Positions 25,653 to 34,466 are shown, counted from the first letter of the stretch. The stretch is 64,000 nucleotides of DNA from JAAYFJ01 sp964344295 (GCA_964344295.1 CAYFMR010000005.1:1-64000); one strand, 5' to 3'. The notes: a model not told the origin generated them from the sequence alone. A program made the numbers and translations.

Positions 25653-27085
25653 AAGTTTTATATGTGGCTTCAGAAGCGGTGCCGTTTATCAAAACCGGAG
25701 GCCTCGCTGATGTGGCGGGCTCTCTTCCCAAGGCTTTGGCGCAAAAGGGAGTGGATATCACGGTGATTTTGCCCCTTTACGGACAAATTCCGGCGAGATA
25801 CCGCAACCAAATGACCTATCTGGGTTATTTCTATACGGATTTAAACTGGCGCCATCAATACGTGGGACTCTTCTCGTTGAAACGGGAGGGCGTACGCTAC
25901 CTCTTTGTGGATAACGAAGGTTACTTCCGCCGCGACTCCGTCTACGGTCAAGGAGACGATGGTGAGCGGTTCACCTTTTTTGCCAAAGCCGTCGTCGACG
26001 CCATTAACTGGCTGGACGAAGACTTTGACATCATCCACTGCAACGACTGGCATACAGGACTCTTGCCCGTCTATATCCGAGACTATGCACAGGGCAATCC
26101 ACGGTTTAGTGCCATGGGGATTGTGTTTACCATTCATAACCTGAAATACCAAGGTGTATTTCCCAAAAGCCTCTTAGACGAAGTGGCCGGTATTGACGAA
26201 ACGTGGCAACAGGGCATGATGTACTTTGACGGCATCAACTTGATGCAAGGGGGCATCGTCTATGGGGACAAGATCACCACAGTAAGCCCCAGCTATGCCC
26301 AAGAGATCCTCCACGACTACTTCGGAGAGACCTTAGAAGGCGTGTTGCAATCTCGAGCCCATGACTTGGTGGGCATCATCAATGGCATCGACACCGAGCT
26401 TTATGACCCCGAGACGGATCAGGCTTTGCCGGCCCATTTTAACCGGGATCAATTGGAAGGCAAAAGCGAGTGTAAAAAAGCCCTACAACAAAGGGCAGGG
26501 CTACCGGTGCGAGACGTGCCTGTATTTGCATGGATATCCCGTCTGGTAGACATGAAAGGCATCGACCTCTTATTTCACATCATGGATGAAGTGATGCAAG
26601 AAGACTTACAACTGGTGGTGATCGGCACCGGTGAGCAGGGCTATGAATACGGCCTGCGCCACTTTACTGCCAAGTATCCAGAAAAATGCGCTGCCTACAT
26701 TGGCTTTGATGATGCCTATGCTCGGCTGGCTTACGCTGGGGCGGATTATTTTCTCATGCCAAGCGTCAAAGAGCCCTGTGGCATCAGTCAAATGCTCGCC
26801 ATGCGCTACGGCACCCTGCCCATCGTACGAGAAACCGGAGGCCTCAGGGACACCGTGATCCCCTATAATGCCTATACCGGGGAAGGCACAGGGTTTAGCT
26901 TTGCCAACGTCAATGCCCACGAACTCCTCTATACCATCAAAAAAGCCCTAGACGTGGAACGACAACCGGAAATCAAGAGAAGACTCATCCGTCAAGCGAT
27001 GGCGGTGGACCACAGTTGGGATCAAAGTGCCAAGGCCTACCTGGCCATCTACCGCGACCTGCATAAAAAGTCTAATAGGGCCTGA
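25649..27085 (+). CDS. glgA: Glycogen synthase (ADP-glucose dependent)
   Basis: A 478-residue GT5 glucosyltransferase. The ADP-glucose site KTGGLADVAGSLPKAL is at residues 15-30; EPCGISQMLAMRYG near 375-388 and the TGGLRDTV loop (about 394-401) form the C-terminal active-site half. It starts by overlap with glgD. It is the last gene of the long operon; no obvious terminator directly follows. A decayed copy of its 3' end lies at 42013-42245. Confidence 0.96.
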   Translation: MKVLYVASEAVPFIKTGGLADVAGSLPKALAQKGVDITVILPLYGQIPARYRNQMTYLGYFYTDLNWRHQYVGLFSLKREGVRYLFVDNEGYFRRDSVYGQGDDGERFTFFAKAVVDAINWLDEDFDIIHCNDWHTGLLPVYIRDYAQGNPRFSAMGIVFTIHNLKYQGVFPKSLLDEVAGIDETWQQGMMYFDGINLMQGGIVYGDKITTVSPSYAQEILHDYFGETLEGVLQSRAHDLVGIINGIDTELYDPETDQALPAHFNRDQLEGKSECKKALQQRAGLPVRDVPVFAWISRLVDMKGIDLLFHIMDEVMQEDLQLVVIGTGEQGYEYGLRHFTAKYPEKCAAYIGFDDAYARLAYAGADYFLMPSVKEPCGISQMLAMRYGTLPIVRETGGLRDTVIPYNAYTGEGTGFSFANVNAHELLYTIKKALDVERQPEIKRRLIRQAMAVDHSWDQSAKAYLAIYRDLHKKSNRA

Positions 27086-27205
27086 TCACCACGGCCTCTA
27101 TCATCACAGACCATAAAAAGGGACACTTGCTCATGGATGAACAGCCCGGGAGTGCCCTGAAAAGGGGATGGCAGTTCAATCAGGGAATGAAGAGGAATGA
27201 CGTCA

Positions 27206-28102
27206 ATGAAGTTGTGGAGTATTTTGTTCATGGTAACCGCTGCGGCGGTCATCGGATGTATTTTAACGAAAAAGCGGGCGGTGAAGATCGCCCTCGGCAT
27301 CACGGCAGGCATCGGATGTTTGCTGGTGGTAGTCGGGGCGATTTTTGTCTACGAAACCGAATATAAAATCACGGAAATCGACGTCGCCACGTCTTTCGAC
27401 GGTACTCACACCTTGATCTTCCAAGAAGTGGGGGAGCCGGATTGGCCATTTGGGTACACCCATGTGAGACTGGTGCTGAAAGAACAGACCAAGACGGTGA
27501 GCGCTTGCCGTTTGGATGTGGCCAATGACGGGAAGCGTATGATGCCTGGCGACTGGCAAGTGACGTGGGAGGACGACCATGTGGTAGCGGTGATTCGTAG
27601 CGAAGAACAGGGAGATGACGAATATCGGCTGTACTTCGACGGAAAAACCGCAACTGATCCGCTGGAGACCGTCTATGGCAAGATGCCGGAAGAGCTGTTG
27701 CCTGAAGCCGATACGTCATCGGCGGCGGAAGAGACTGGGGTAGCCCTAGATGAAGACGGCTATCCGATGAACGAGACATACCAAGCCCAGAAACGGGAAC
27801 TCTTCGCCATCGCTCAGGTCATTGGTGGGGATGCCGACGTGACCATCGACTACCGCCTGACGGCCAAAGCCTATCCCTATGCCATCGTGTCCCAAGAAAT
27901 CGATCCGGCGACTGGTGAAATTCGCGAACTACGCTTAATCTGGAACGAGGGCTTTCACGATCCGGGCGATCATGAATACGTGCTACAAGCATTTCACTAT
28001 GCGGCAGACGGCGCAGAACTGTCTTTGCCGCAAATCATCAACTTCTACCGCATTGACCGCGACACCTTGGAAGTCACTGATGAGCAGAGGGACACGTGGT
28101 AA
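27206..28102 (+). CDS. Membrane-anchored protein of unknown function
   Basis: A 298-residue protein. Two hydrophobic helices (about residues 2-20 and 27-48) are followed by a soluble, acidic, beta-rich region of about 250 residues, probably extracytoplasmic. The start at 27206 is chosen because gagg lies ten bases upstream; ATG 27197 is too close to it. No family is recognised. It is 120 bases after glgA and may have its own promoter. Composition matches its neighbours. Confidence 0.65.
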   Translation: MKLWSILFMVTAAAVIGCILTKKRAVKIALGITAGIGCLLVVVGAIFVYETEYKITEIDVATSFDGTHTLIFQEVGEPDWPFGYTHVRLVLKEQTKTVSACRLDVANDGKRMMPGDWQVTWEDDHVVAVIRSEEQGDDEYRLYFDGKTATDPLETVYGKMPEELLPEADTSSAAEETGVALDEDGYPMNETYQAQKRELFAIAQVIGGDADVTIDYRLTAKAYPYAIVSQEIDPATGEIRELRLIWNEGFHDPGDHEYVLQAFHYAADGAELSLPQIINFYRIDRDTLEVTDEQRDTW

Positions 28103-28168
28103 GGCGAAAAGACCTACCATGATCGCTTGATGATGCTAAACCGAGGAAGCGATACGTAGGTTGTCGCC
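28101..28168 (+). other. Long nested hairpin downstream of the membrane-protein gene
   Basis: Three nested complementary blocks: ggcga/tcgcc, cctac/gtagg and atcgctt/aagcgat, around an 18-base loop. No T run follows, so it is not a simple terminator; it may stabilise the mRNA 3' end. Confidence 0.4.
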
Positions 28169-28273
28169 TAACACCATCTGTCGACGGCTGCTGGCGATGG
28201 GGCGGAGAACCGGGATATGGCGCCCACTCTACCGAGGTAAACCAGGGGTCGAGAGGATTCAACCAACGGTCGG

Positions 28274-28303
28274 TTGAGTCGAGGATAGGAAAGGGTGTAT
28301 GCT
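28274..28303 (+). promoter_or_regulatory. Possible promoter of the XRE/membrane gene
   Basis: TTGAGT, 18-bp spacer, TATGCT, 40 bases before the ATG at 28343. Confidence 0.45.
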
Positions 28304-28342
28304 GCAGTCATCGAAAGACGGGTTAAAAAGGAGTAAGGTACA

Positions 28343-28741
28343 ATGAAACAAGAATCGATGGGAATGATGATTGCGGCCAAACGAAAAGAGCTGGGTATGA
28401 CCCAGTTGGAGTTGGCAGAAAAAATGGGCGTCACCGACAAAGCCGTGTCCAAATGGGAACGGGGATTGGCCTATCCCGATGTGAGCTCTCTGCCCAAGCT
28501 GGCGGAGATATTGGGTTTGTCCGTAGACGAATTGATGCAAACCAAGACGAAAGCGGTGGAAAGTGAAGTGAAGAAATCCGCAAGAAACATCGTCTCCCTA
28601 ATATTTCGAGCCGTATGCTTGGCCATGGGCGTGGCCGTAGTGGTCCTTTCCACTTTGGGGGAAATCAACACCGAGAAGGCGATTACCATGTTAGGCATCG
28701 GCCTCTTCTGTGCAGGGGTGGCCCTTTTGGAAAAACAGTAA
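28343..28741 (+). CDS. XRE-family regulator with C-terminal membrane helices
   Basis: A 132-residue protein. Residues about 8-62 form an XRE/Cro-type HTH (KRKELGMTQLELAEKMGVTD, KAVSKWERGLAYPDV). Residues about 80-100 and 108-128 are hydrophobic and predict two membrane helices, so it is a membrane-tethered DNA-binding protein. The start has an aaggagtaagg site. The last codons and downstream hairpin recur in degenerate form at 41285-41405, the remnant of a second copy. Target genes are unknown. Confidence 0.82.
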   Translation: MKQESMGMMIAAKRKELGMTQLELAEKMGVTDKAVSKWERGLAYPDVSSLPKLAEILGLSVDELMQTKTKAVESEVKKSARNIVSLIFRAVCLAMGVAVVVLSTLGEINTEKAITMLGIGLFCAGVALLEKQ

Positions 28742-28845
28742 ACCGCTCTTGACTTCGTTCGGGGTCAGGTGCATAAACACAGAGTATGGCATGTAAACAG
28801 GTGCTGCGCATATCGCAGCACCTGTTTTGTTTTGGTCTGCCGTGT
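28715..28845 (+). repeat. 3' end of XRE gene plus hairpin, repeated at 41285-41405
   Basis: From gcccttttgga(a/c)aaacagta through caggtgctgc...gcagcacctgtttt to the tggtctg end, this stretch matches 41285-41405 in the same orientation with scattered changes. It includes the gene's last codons, its stop and its terminator. Confidence 0.8.
28795..28827 (+). terminator. Terminator after the XRE gene
   Basis: Stem acaggtgctgcg/cgcagcacctgt with a short loop, then TTTTG TTTT. Confidence 0.88.
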
Positions 28846-28854
28846 AGAAGATAA

Positions 28855-29075
28855 TGGACTGGCTCGGCATCATCGGTAAAGCCCTGCGCACCTCCGTGGA
28901 AGGAGCCTGCCTCAAAGACGGCAAGGTGGACGTAGACACTCTGGAAACCATCGCCTTCGCCCCCTAATCCCCGGCGACTACAAAGTGCGCGGCCGAGTCG
29001 GCAACGCCTTTAGAGGCGGACTGCAACGAAAAGATCAACAGGAAACGGTTGAAGACGCGGATGCCACCGGAAGTC
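28855..29075 (+). pseudogene. Remnant resembling a flavin-reductase C-terminus
   Basis: ATG at 28855 opens MDWLGIIGKALRTSVEGACL and reaches a stop after FAP (28963-28965); in another frame the text goes on as PLIPGDYKVRGRVGNAFRGG. The order (LETIAF, then xYxxxGxxVGNAFxxG) resembles the end of flavin reductase/flavoredoxin proteins. It is too short and frame-broken to be functional. Family assignment is tentative. Confidence 0.4.
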
Positions 29076-29136
29076 CCGGATGAGGAGAGGTTGTATTGGA
29101 AGCGATTCACGCGCGCTTGGAAGGGCAGGCGCGTAT

Positions 29137-29320
29137 GGTGGAGAAGCACACAGCCACTCTAACCACAGCGACGGACAACATTCGCTCCAAGAGAAGAAAG
29201 CCTGCTTGGAACACAAGGGGCGCGATGTCTTTTTGGCCACAGACCACAATACTCTGTCGCAACAAGCTGAGGTGGACGAGATCCAAGGGGACCGAGCATG
29301 GAAAGCGGAAGAAAATGACC
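29137..29320 (+). pseudogene. PHP-domain phosphoesterase remnant
   Basis: This frame encodes GGEAHSHSNHSDGQHSL, then KGRDVFLATDHNT: the metal-binding H-x-H and SDG motifs and the TDHNT motif of PHP-domain hydrolases, in the right order and spacing. Only about 60 residues of a normal 200-plus remain, with no start or body. Downstream to 29520 I see no continuing domain. Confidence 0.65.
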
Positions 29321-29561
29321 AAAGTCATGGAAATCTTAGCCCCTCGAAGCACGGCAACCCTGGAAAAACGAATTTACCAACCTGTTCAGGAAGGCGAATT
29401 TGATCGCTTGGAAGTCGTGACAAGCGTTGGCACATTCCCCTTCTCTTATCCAAGAAAAAAATTCGGTGGGTTTGCCTTTGCCAGCCCCATCTTCATCTGC
29501 GACGCGCCTACGCAATGACCTGCGGCGCAAGATCAAAATAAAGCGATCGTATAAAAGAAAC

Positions 29562-29596
29562 AAAAAGCCCGGACATTTTTGCATGTCCGGGCTTTT
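29562..29596. terminator. Bidirectional terminator
   Basis: Stem aaaagcccggacat with its complement, flanked by A and T runs, separating the remnant region from the McrBC module. Confidence 0.88.
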
Positions 29597-29680
29597 ATTC
29601 TCCTAATCGCTTGCAAGGTAATGCGACGTAAAAGACCACACAAGAGTGAAATTTGCCACTGCATAAGCATGCACTGCCAA

Positions 29681-29782
29681 ACCTCCACGCATCACCTGTA
29701 GGCCTTGCAATAAAGGCATTTTACATTGAATCGCCTCACGGGTAATGCTAGAATGAAGATAGGATGGGAGGAGAATTTCATG
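29681..29782 (+). repeat. Direct repeat copy A, upstream of mcrB
   Basis: About 100 bases that recur at 32982-33088 after mcrC. Both contain acctcc-cg-at-a-ctgta-gccttgcaataaaggc, an attgaa -35, a TGCTA(G/A)AAT -10 and a gga-ga-ga(a)-attt ribosome site before an ATG. Confidence 0.8.
29726..29754 (+). promoter_or_regulatory. mcrBC promoter
   Basis: TTGAAT, 17-bp spacer ending in TGC, TAGAAT (extended -10). It lies within repeat copy A. Confidence 0.7.
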
Positions 29783-31906
29783 GATGAAAAATATCAATTT
29801 GATTGGGTGGATTTTTACGAGGAATTGACTGTAAAGCTATTGCCGTACAAAGATAACCGAACAGAACTGATCAGCAAGGTCAGGGAAATTTATACAAAGA
29901 CCGGCATAAACATGCCCACATTGGATAAGGACAACCAGCTGACGGACATAGACCCTTTTACCTTCTTCGGGCTGTTTAACAAAAAGCTGAGAGAGGAGAA
30001 TCGCATCAAGATACTGGAAGCGATTGCCGAATTGTTTGACATGAAGAGCACAGTTCCGTCCTCCTTTGATAGTTTGCCGGTATTAAACCCACAGAATTCG
30101 ATGTTCTACCGTTTTAGTGATGAGCGAGGAGAGCATGATATCGACGACTTGTGGGAATTGTTTACATCTGCTTTGGCCTACGCGGAAGCCCCAACGGATG
30201 AGCATAAGGAGGCCGTCTCTCATTATTTTGACTTGGTGATCCAACAAAAAGGGAACGGCAATAGCAAAATTACCATGGGCCTCTATTGGATTTCTCCGAG
30301 CACTTTTATGAACCTAGATGTTCGCAACGAGTGGTATATCTACGAGTCAGGAAAGATTCCAAAAGAGGTGGTTAAAAAACTTCCCAAAATTGAGCCGAAG
30401 ATTTCTTCTTCGAAATATTTTCTCATTACGGAGGAATTGCGTAACTACTTGGAGAGCTCTCGATCTGATCCGAAAGACTTCAAAGAATTGTCCGCTGATG
30501 CGTGGGAGTGTTCCAAGGAGAACAACGTAGATGATAACGTAGATGGGGACGTGGACATCACCCGTTATTGGATTTACTCGTCGGGAAAAAACTCGTGTAT
30601 GTGGGATGAATTTTATGATGCAGGAATCATGGCGATCGGTTGGGGCGAAATAGGGGATCTAAGTACTTTTAAAACGAAAGACGATATGAAGGAGAAGATG
30701 AGAGAGACCTACCATACGAACCTGTCGTACACCATGACATCTCATGCTACTTGGCAATTTGCGAATGAGATGCAGGTTGGTGATGTCATTTTCGTTAAGC
30801 ATGGGCTCCACAAAGTGATTGGTCATGGCATTGTGACATCCGAATATGAATTTGATGAAGATAGAACAGATGAGTTTAAACATGTCCGCAGGGTTAACTG
30901 GACCCATCGGGGCGAATGGGATCACCCGGGACAAGCGGTGGGGAAGACTTTAACTGAGATCACTAACTACACAGAGTATGTGAAAAAGCTGAAGGCGCTA
31001 TTTGAAGATGAGTCGGAACAAGATATAGAAGAACCGGAGAAATCGTATCCGACCTATACGAAAAAGGATTTCCTCTCGGAAGTCTTTATGTCAGAAGAGG
31101 ACTACGATCAATTGACTTCCGTGTTGCGCTTTAAAAAGAACATGATTTTGCAAGGTGCGCCGGGTGTCGGGAAAACGTTTGCGGCCAAAAGGCTTGCCTA
31201 TTCTATCATGGGCGAGAAAGATGTGGAGAGAGTGATGATGGTGCAATTCCATCAGAGCTATTCTTATGAAGATTTCATTATGGGCTATAGGCCGGTCGGG
31301 GACGGTTTTGAGCTGAGACGGGGAGCCTTTTATCATTTTTGTAAAAAAGCTGAGATAGATGAGGACAATGACTATTTCTTCATCATTGATGAGATCAATC
31401 GAGGAAACTTAAGCAAAGTCTTTGGTGAGTTATTAATGCTCGTGGAGGTCGATAAGCGGGGTGTTCCCTTGCAACTCTTATACTCGGATGAAAAATTTGC
31501 CGTTCCCAAGAACGTCCACCTCATCGGTATGATGAACACGGCCGATCGCAGCCTGGCCATGATGGACTATGCACTGCGAAGAAGGTTTGCATTTTTCGAA
31601 ATGAAGCCGGGATTTTCGACGGATGGATTTAAGGCATATCAAAGCGAGTTGGAAAATGAAAAATTCGATAGCCTCATACGCTGTGTGGAGGAACTTAATA
31701 AAGTTATCGAATCTGATGAATCCTTAGGTGATGGTTTCCGCATTGGTCATAGCTATTTTTGCAGATTAACGCCGGAGATCGTAGATGAGCGAGCATTATC
31801 CGGTATCGTCGAATACGAAATCATTCCTCTTCTGAAAGAATATTGGTTTGATGAGCCTGAAAAGGTGAGAGAGTGGAGTGATAAACTGAGGAGAGCGATC
31901 CGATGA
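29780..31906 (+). CDS. mcrB: McrB-like restriction NTPase with EVE-like domain
   Basis: A 708-residue motor subunit of a modification-dependent restriction system. Residues about 1-245 are an N-terminal region without a recognised fold. About 260-415 resemble an EVE/PUA-like modified-base reader (RYWIYSSGKNSCMWDEFYDAG, then GVGDVIFVKHG-like text). About 430-705 form the McrB AAA+ GTPase: Walker A GAPGVGKT (about 459-466), Walker B FFIIDEINRG (about 530) and the McrB signature MNTADRSL (about 585-592). ATG 29780 follows gggaggag. It overlaps mcrC by four bases. It would recognise modified DNA, presumably of phage. Confidence 0.88.
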   Translation: MDEKYQFDWVDFYEELTVKLLPYKDNRTELISKVREIYTKTGINMPTLDKDNQLTDIDPFTFFGLFNKKLREENRIKILEAIAELFDMKSTVPSSFDSLPVLNPQNSMFYRFSDERGEHDIDDLWELFTSALAYAEAPTDEHKEAVSHYFDLVIQQKGNGNSKITMGLYWISPSTFMNLDVRNEWYIYESGKIPKEVVKKLPKIEPKISSSKYFLITEELRNYLESSRSDPKDFKELSADAWECSKENNVDDNVDGDVDITRYWIYSSGKNSCMWDEFYDAGIMAIGWGEIGDLSTFKTKDDMKEKMRETYHTNLSYTMTSHATWQFANEMQVGDVIFVKHGLHKVIGHGIVTSEYEFDEDRTDEFKHVRRVNWTHRGEWDHPGQAVGKTLTEITNYTEYVKKLKALFEDESEQDIEEPEKSYPTYTKKDFLSEVFMSEEDYDQLTSVLRFKKNMILQGAPGVGKTFAAKRLAYSIMGEKDVERVMMVQFHQSYSYEDFIMGYRPVGDGFELRRGAFYHFCKKAEIDEDNDYFFIIDEINRGNLSKVFGELLMLVEVDKRGVPLQLLYSDEKFAVPKNVHLIGMMNTADRSLAMMDYALRRRFAFFEMKPGFSTDGFKAYQSELENEKFDSLIRCVEELNKVIESDESLGDGFRIGHSYFCRLTPEIVDERALSGIVEYEIIPLLKEYWFDEPEKVREWSDKLRRAIR

Positions 31907-32952
31907 TCGCCATACAGAACGTCTATTACATGCTCACCTATGCTTTTCAGGTCTTGAATACACAAGGATACAAAAAAATTGCCACAGAATCCTTTGAAAA
32001 CACGGCGGAACTTATGGCAGCAATCTTGGAGCAAGGCATTGCTTTGCAATTAAAACGAGGGTTAGGGAGGGAGTATATCCCCCAAACAGAGGCGTGTTCA
32101 TCGATTCGTGGCAAGATTGATCTCGCAGAATCCATCAAGACGCAAAGCATGTTAAGACAGCAACTGATTTGCACCTATGACGATTTTTCTGTGAATAGCA
32201 TGATGAATCGCATTTTGAAATCTACTGTTGAAATCCTCCTCAAAGCAGATATCAGCAAAGAGAGGAAGAAAAATTTGCGTAAGCAGATGATTTTCTTTGC
32301 CGATATCATGCTCGTTGATTTGCACACTGTGGACTGGAATATGCAATATAATCGGCACAACCGTTCCTACCAGATGCTGATTTCTGTGTGTTACCTAGTT
32401 GTGGAGGGCTTGTTGCACACGAATTCTGAGGGAGTAACATACTTGATGAATTTTCTGGACGAGCAGAGAATGAGTCGCCTCTATGAAAAGTTTGTCCTTG
32501 AATATTACAGAAGGCATTATCCGGAACTAAATGCCGTCGCATCTCAGATCACATGGGCACTTGATGATGGTGTTGGGGCGATGTTGCCTACTATGCAAAG
32601 TGATATCACGCTTTCGAAAGGAAGCGATGTATTGATCATTGACACCAAGTATTATGCCCGCACGTCACAGGTGCGATATGGTACTCACACACTGCACTCC
32701 AATAATCTCTACCAGATCTTTACCTATGTGAAGAACAAAGACGCTGAGTTCGGCGATGAGCCGCACAGAGTTTCCGGCATGCTTTTATACGCGGCTACGG
32801 ATGAGGCCATCCAGCCCAATCAAGTGTATCAGATGAGTGGAAACCGAATTGATGTCAAGACATTGGACCTAAATTGTGAATTCTCTATGATCGCAGCCGG
32901 CCTGAACGAAATTGTGGAGGAACACTTCGGGCTGCCTGGAAAGCCCAGCTAA
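31903..32952 (+). CDS. mcrC: McrC-like restriction endonuclease subunit
   Basis: A 349-residue partner of McrB. The C-terminal PD-(D/E)xK nuclease core is visible as MQSDITLSKGSDVLIIDTKYY (residues about 230-250, with Asp and the D-x-K pair), followed by NLYQIFTYV. The N-terminal 200 residues are the McrB-contact region of the family (IQNVYYMLTYAFQVL, the family's start). The ATGA overlap with mcrB indicates a fixed complex ratio. A degenerate copy of the mcrB promoter follows the stop. Confidence 0.9.
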   Translation: MIAIQNVYYMLTYAFQVLNTQGYKKIATESFENTAELMAAILEQGIALQLKRGLGREYIPQTEACSSIRGKIDLAESIKTQSMLRQQLICTYDDFSVNSMMNRILKSTVEILLKADISKERKKNLRKQMIFFADIMLVDLHTVDWNMQYNRHNRSYQMLISVCYLVVEGLLHTNSEGVTYLMNFLDEQRMSRLYEKFVLEYYRRHYPELNAVASQITWALDDGVGAMLPTMQSDITLSKGSDVLIIDTKYYARTSQVRYGTHTLHSNNLYQIFTYVKNKDAEFGDEPHRVSGMLLYAATDEAIQPNQVYQMSGNRIDVKTLDLNCEFSMIAAGLNEIVEEHFGLPGKPS

Positions 32953-32981
32953 AGATGCATGAGAATCCTATGTGGAAGAAA

Positions 32982-33088
32982 ACCTCCTCGAATAATCTGT
33001 AAGCCTTGCAATAAAGGCGTTTTGAATTGAACAGCTGCTCCTATAATGCTAAAATAAAGAGAGCCTGAGATGGAAGAAATTTCTATGA
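32982..33088 (+). repeat. Direct repeat copy B, downstream of mcrC
   Basis: The second copy of the mcrB leader, with TTGAAC, 17 bp, TAAAAT. It ends at ATG 33086, which opens only 11 codons before a stop, so whatever it once drove is broken. Confidence 0.8.
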
Positions 33089-33177
33089 ACGCACATGGTT
33101 TGTTTGATATAAGAAATTGACTAAGAGATGGTGCATATATGATCAGTAGGTTGATCAGTGGTCAAATGGTGTTCAAT

Positions 33178-33598
33178 ATGGATTTAAAAGGCTAAGGAAG
33201 AGTATATCAGCGGCATCAAAGAAGAGGTCGAAAGGCTCTCGAAGATTTATCGAGACTTGTTTGAAGAGTGTTCGATTTACTTGGAAAAAATAAGTGGCGT
33301 TTCGCTTGAGGCGAACGTACTCAAGGGCCTCGGGACGGCCAGCGGTGCCGTAGGTAAGTTCATTGGCAGCATTCCACTCGTCAAAGAAGGCAAGGTGGAC
33401 GAATTCTTGCAAGACAGCGGCAATCAAATCAAATCCAATGCACAAGAGATTGAGAGGAGCTCGGTTCTCGCCTTTGCAGAAATTAGCAACCCTGGAACCA
33501 ATGTGTTGATCGACAAGCTGGAAGACTTAATCCAGATTTATAACCACACCAAGAAAATCTACTTTGATGATGAGAAGATTTACGTGTTAGCCGGATAG
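33178..33598 (+). pseudogene. Frameshifted hypothetical gene after McrBC
   Basis: ATG 33178 gives MDLKG-stop. One frame over, from 33188, a clean reading KAKEEYISGIKEEVERLSKI continues to 33598 and ends in KIYFDDEKIYVLAG. A slip in the aaaagg run near 33186-33191 would join them into about 139 residues. The body has a coiled N-terminal part and a glycine-rich LKGLGTASGAVGKFIGSIP segment. I do not know the family. It may instead start at TTG 33257. It may belong to the restriction module. Confidence 0.5.
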
Positions 33599-33609
33599 AG
33601 ATTAAGTGG

Positions 33610-33648
33610 AAACGCACTGCGAACCGCAAAGGTGGCAGTGCGTTTTTG
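33610..33648 (+). terminator. Terminator after the hypothetical gene
   Basis: Stem aaacgcactgc/gcagtgcgttt with a 14-base loop and T run. Confidence 0.85.
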
Positions 33649-33750
33649 ATGCGAAACGCGTCTTGTGGCTTAAACTGTGAAGTCAACATGCCAAGGGGGT
33701 ACAACATAGGCAGACGAGTGGGGTTTCGAATGATAAGGTGAGGTGGGGGA

Positions 33751-34416
33751 GTGAAGGTGAGTCAATACGAGGATTTGAGGGCACAATTTGAGGCCCATGC
33801 CGATGAAAAAACGGCGGAGCAAATGGCGGCGTATATGAGGGGTTTGTTTGCGTTTTACGGTCTGAAGGCAGGGAAGCGTAAGGAGCTGAGTCAAGCATGG
33901 ATAAAAGAGGCCAGAAAGCGCAAGGTCGTGGATTGGGATTTGCTAGACAAGTGTTATGCAGATGAGCATCGGGAGTGCCAGTATTTTGTGGTGGATGCTC
34001 TCAAGGCTATGCAGAGGTTTTTGACTTATGAGGATGTCCCGCGGATCTGGCCCTACATCAAAGAAAAACAGTGGTGGGACACCATTGACGGTCTGGCCGG
34101 CGTCATCGGGCATATCGCCTTAAAGGATGAGCGGATGGATGATCTCATGTTGGAGTGGTCTGTGGATGAGGACTTTTGGGTGCGACGAGTGGCCATACTC
34201 CACCAGCTCAAGAACAAGGACAAGACGAATGCGCAACTGTTGGAAACCATCTTGGTGCGGAACTTCGGCAGTGACGAGTTCTTTATCAACAAGGCAATCG
34301 GATGGAGCTTGCGCGAGTATTCCAAGACGAATCCCGGTTGGGTGAGGGATTTTGTCGAAACCCATGAGGCGGAGATGGCCCCACTGAGTATCAAGGAAGC
34401 AAGTAAATATATATAG
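33751..34416 (+). CDS. AlkD-like DNA alkylation repair protein
   Basis: A 221-residue HEAT-repeat protein of the AlkD/AlkC glycosylase superfamily that removes alkylated bases. It is helix-rich; the DNA-facing signature WWDTIDGLAGVIGH (residues about 108-121) and FWVRRVAILHQL (about 139-150), with the conserved Trp, Asp and Arg, are visible. The start is GTG at 33751 after gaggtggggga. It is monocistronic, with a terminator after it. Adjacent to a restriction module, but no specific link is evident. Confidence 0.9.
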   Translation: MKVSQYEDLRAQFEAHADEKTAEQMAAYMRGLFAFYGLKAGKRKELSQAWIKEARKRKVVDWDLLDKCYADEHRECQYFVVDALKAMQRFLTYEDVPRIWPYIKEKQWWDTIDGLAGVIGHIALKDERMDDLMLEWSVDEDFWVRRVAILHQLKNKDKTNAQLLETILVRNFGSDEFFINKAIGWSLREYSKTNPGWVRDFVETHEAEMAPLSIKEASKYI

Positions 34417-34431
34417 GGGGTTCGTATCAAA

Positions 34432-34466
34432 CAGCCTGTGCGTGAGACATCGCACGGGCTATTTTT
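34432..34466 (+). terminator. Terminator of the AlkD-like gene
   Basis: Stem agcctgtgcg/cgcacgggct (one G-T pair), eight-base loop, then a run of five T. Confidence 0.85.

Noticed and set aside
29096..29518. 140-codon open frame between the XRE gene and mcrB
   Set aside because: It is out of frame with the PHP remnant, has no family features and looks like an accidental reading of decayed DNA.
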